Assembly (NCBI GenBank): GCA_023621975.1 | Contig: JAMOAC010000087.1 | Span: 1-5,319 of the forward strand | Length of the DNA stretch: 5,319 bases | Direction: 5' to 3' | DNA from: Bacillota bacterium | Lineage (GTDB): Bacteria > Bacillota_A > Clostridia > Acetivibrionales > DUMB01 | The notes under the pieces: generated by a model | The model's input: only the letters and a program-made list of their open reading frames with translations | Databases searched by the model: none | Told to the model about the DNA's origin: nothing | Shown: positions 5,201 to 5,319 of the stretch, one piece after another | How the letters are laid out: every line of letters starts with the position of its first letter | Position numbering within the stretch: position 1 is the first letter of the stretch | Program-made: the position numbers and the translations under genes

Positions 5201-5319
5201 ATAAAATTTTGAAATACAAATATTGAATACCCCTTACAATAAACTTGCAGTAAATGTTTACCCGATTCCACATGGAGGTATCTTACGTCCAATTTTATTG
5301 CCCTGAGCTTGAAAACCAA

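Noticed and set aside
5125..5319. Minus-strand open frame of about 64 codons reaching the right edge
   Set aside because: It runs across the small gene's terminator, begins only with a TTG at the edge, has no ribosome site in view and no family resemblance.
5272..5319. Plus-strand ATG with an open frame of 16 codons to the edge
   Set aside because: No ribosome site precedes the ATG; the GGAGGT lies inside the frame and leads to no suitable later start. Too short to judge.

Overview
The window looks like a piece of a Clostridia chromosome (Firmicutes). The evidence is AT-rich intergenic DNA, strong AGGAGG-type ribosome binding sites, sigma-A promoters of the TTGACA/TAAAAT type, CCA-encoding tRNA genes with Gram-positive-like sequences, a Bacillus/Clostridium-type spermidine synthase, and a small one-helix cysteine-rich protein behind a sporulation-like promoter. 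A spore-forming Clostridium relative is an inference; the species cannot be read from the sequence.

Layout: almost everything is on the minus strand. From right to left (their direction of transcription) come spermidine synthase (speE, 3666-4526) with a long promoter-leader region, a cyclase-family metal-dependent hydrolase (2834-3481), a tRNA-Glu/tRNA-Asp operon with its own near-consensus promoter and a strong terminator (2510-2820), and a two-gene export unit. That unit is a large membrane-anchored HlyD/MacA-type adaptor (456-2249) followed 15 bases later by a MacB/LolD-type ABC ATPase (1-440, cut by the window edge). The FtsX-like permease that normally completes such an exporter would lie beyond the left edge. 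On the plus strand there is one convincing small gene (4984-5130), divergent from speE and followed by a hairpin terminator. Positions 5201-5319 hold nothing I can support.

How the genes work together: the adaptor and ATPase are parts of one tripartite-like ABC export system. speE makes polyamine. The cyclase-family hydrolase downstream of speE may be co-transcribed, but no shared pathway is evident. The tRNA pair is an independent stable-RNA unit.

Points worth a second look are: the internally duplicated adaptor; the roughly 160-base speE leader, which contains two candidate translation starts and a ribosome site folded into a small hairpin; the altered glycine-rich SAM-binding motif of SpeE (GGGDCG); two intergenic clusters of the same degenerate GAAC-x-x-TCCC-type repeat, one forming a 49-base imperfect hairpin; and the small CxxC/CxC membrane peptide. 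I found no CRISPR array, transposase, phage gene or obvious new multi-gene defence system.
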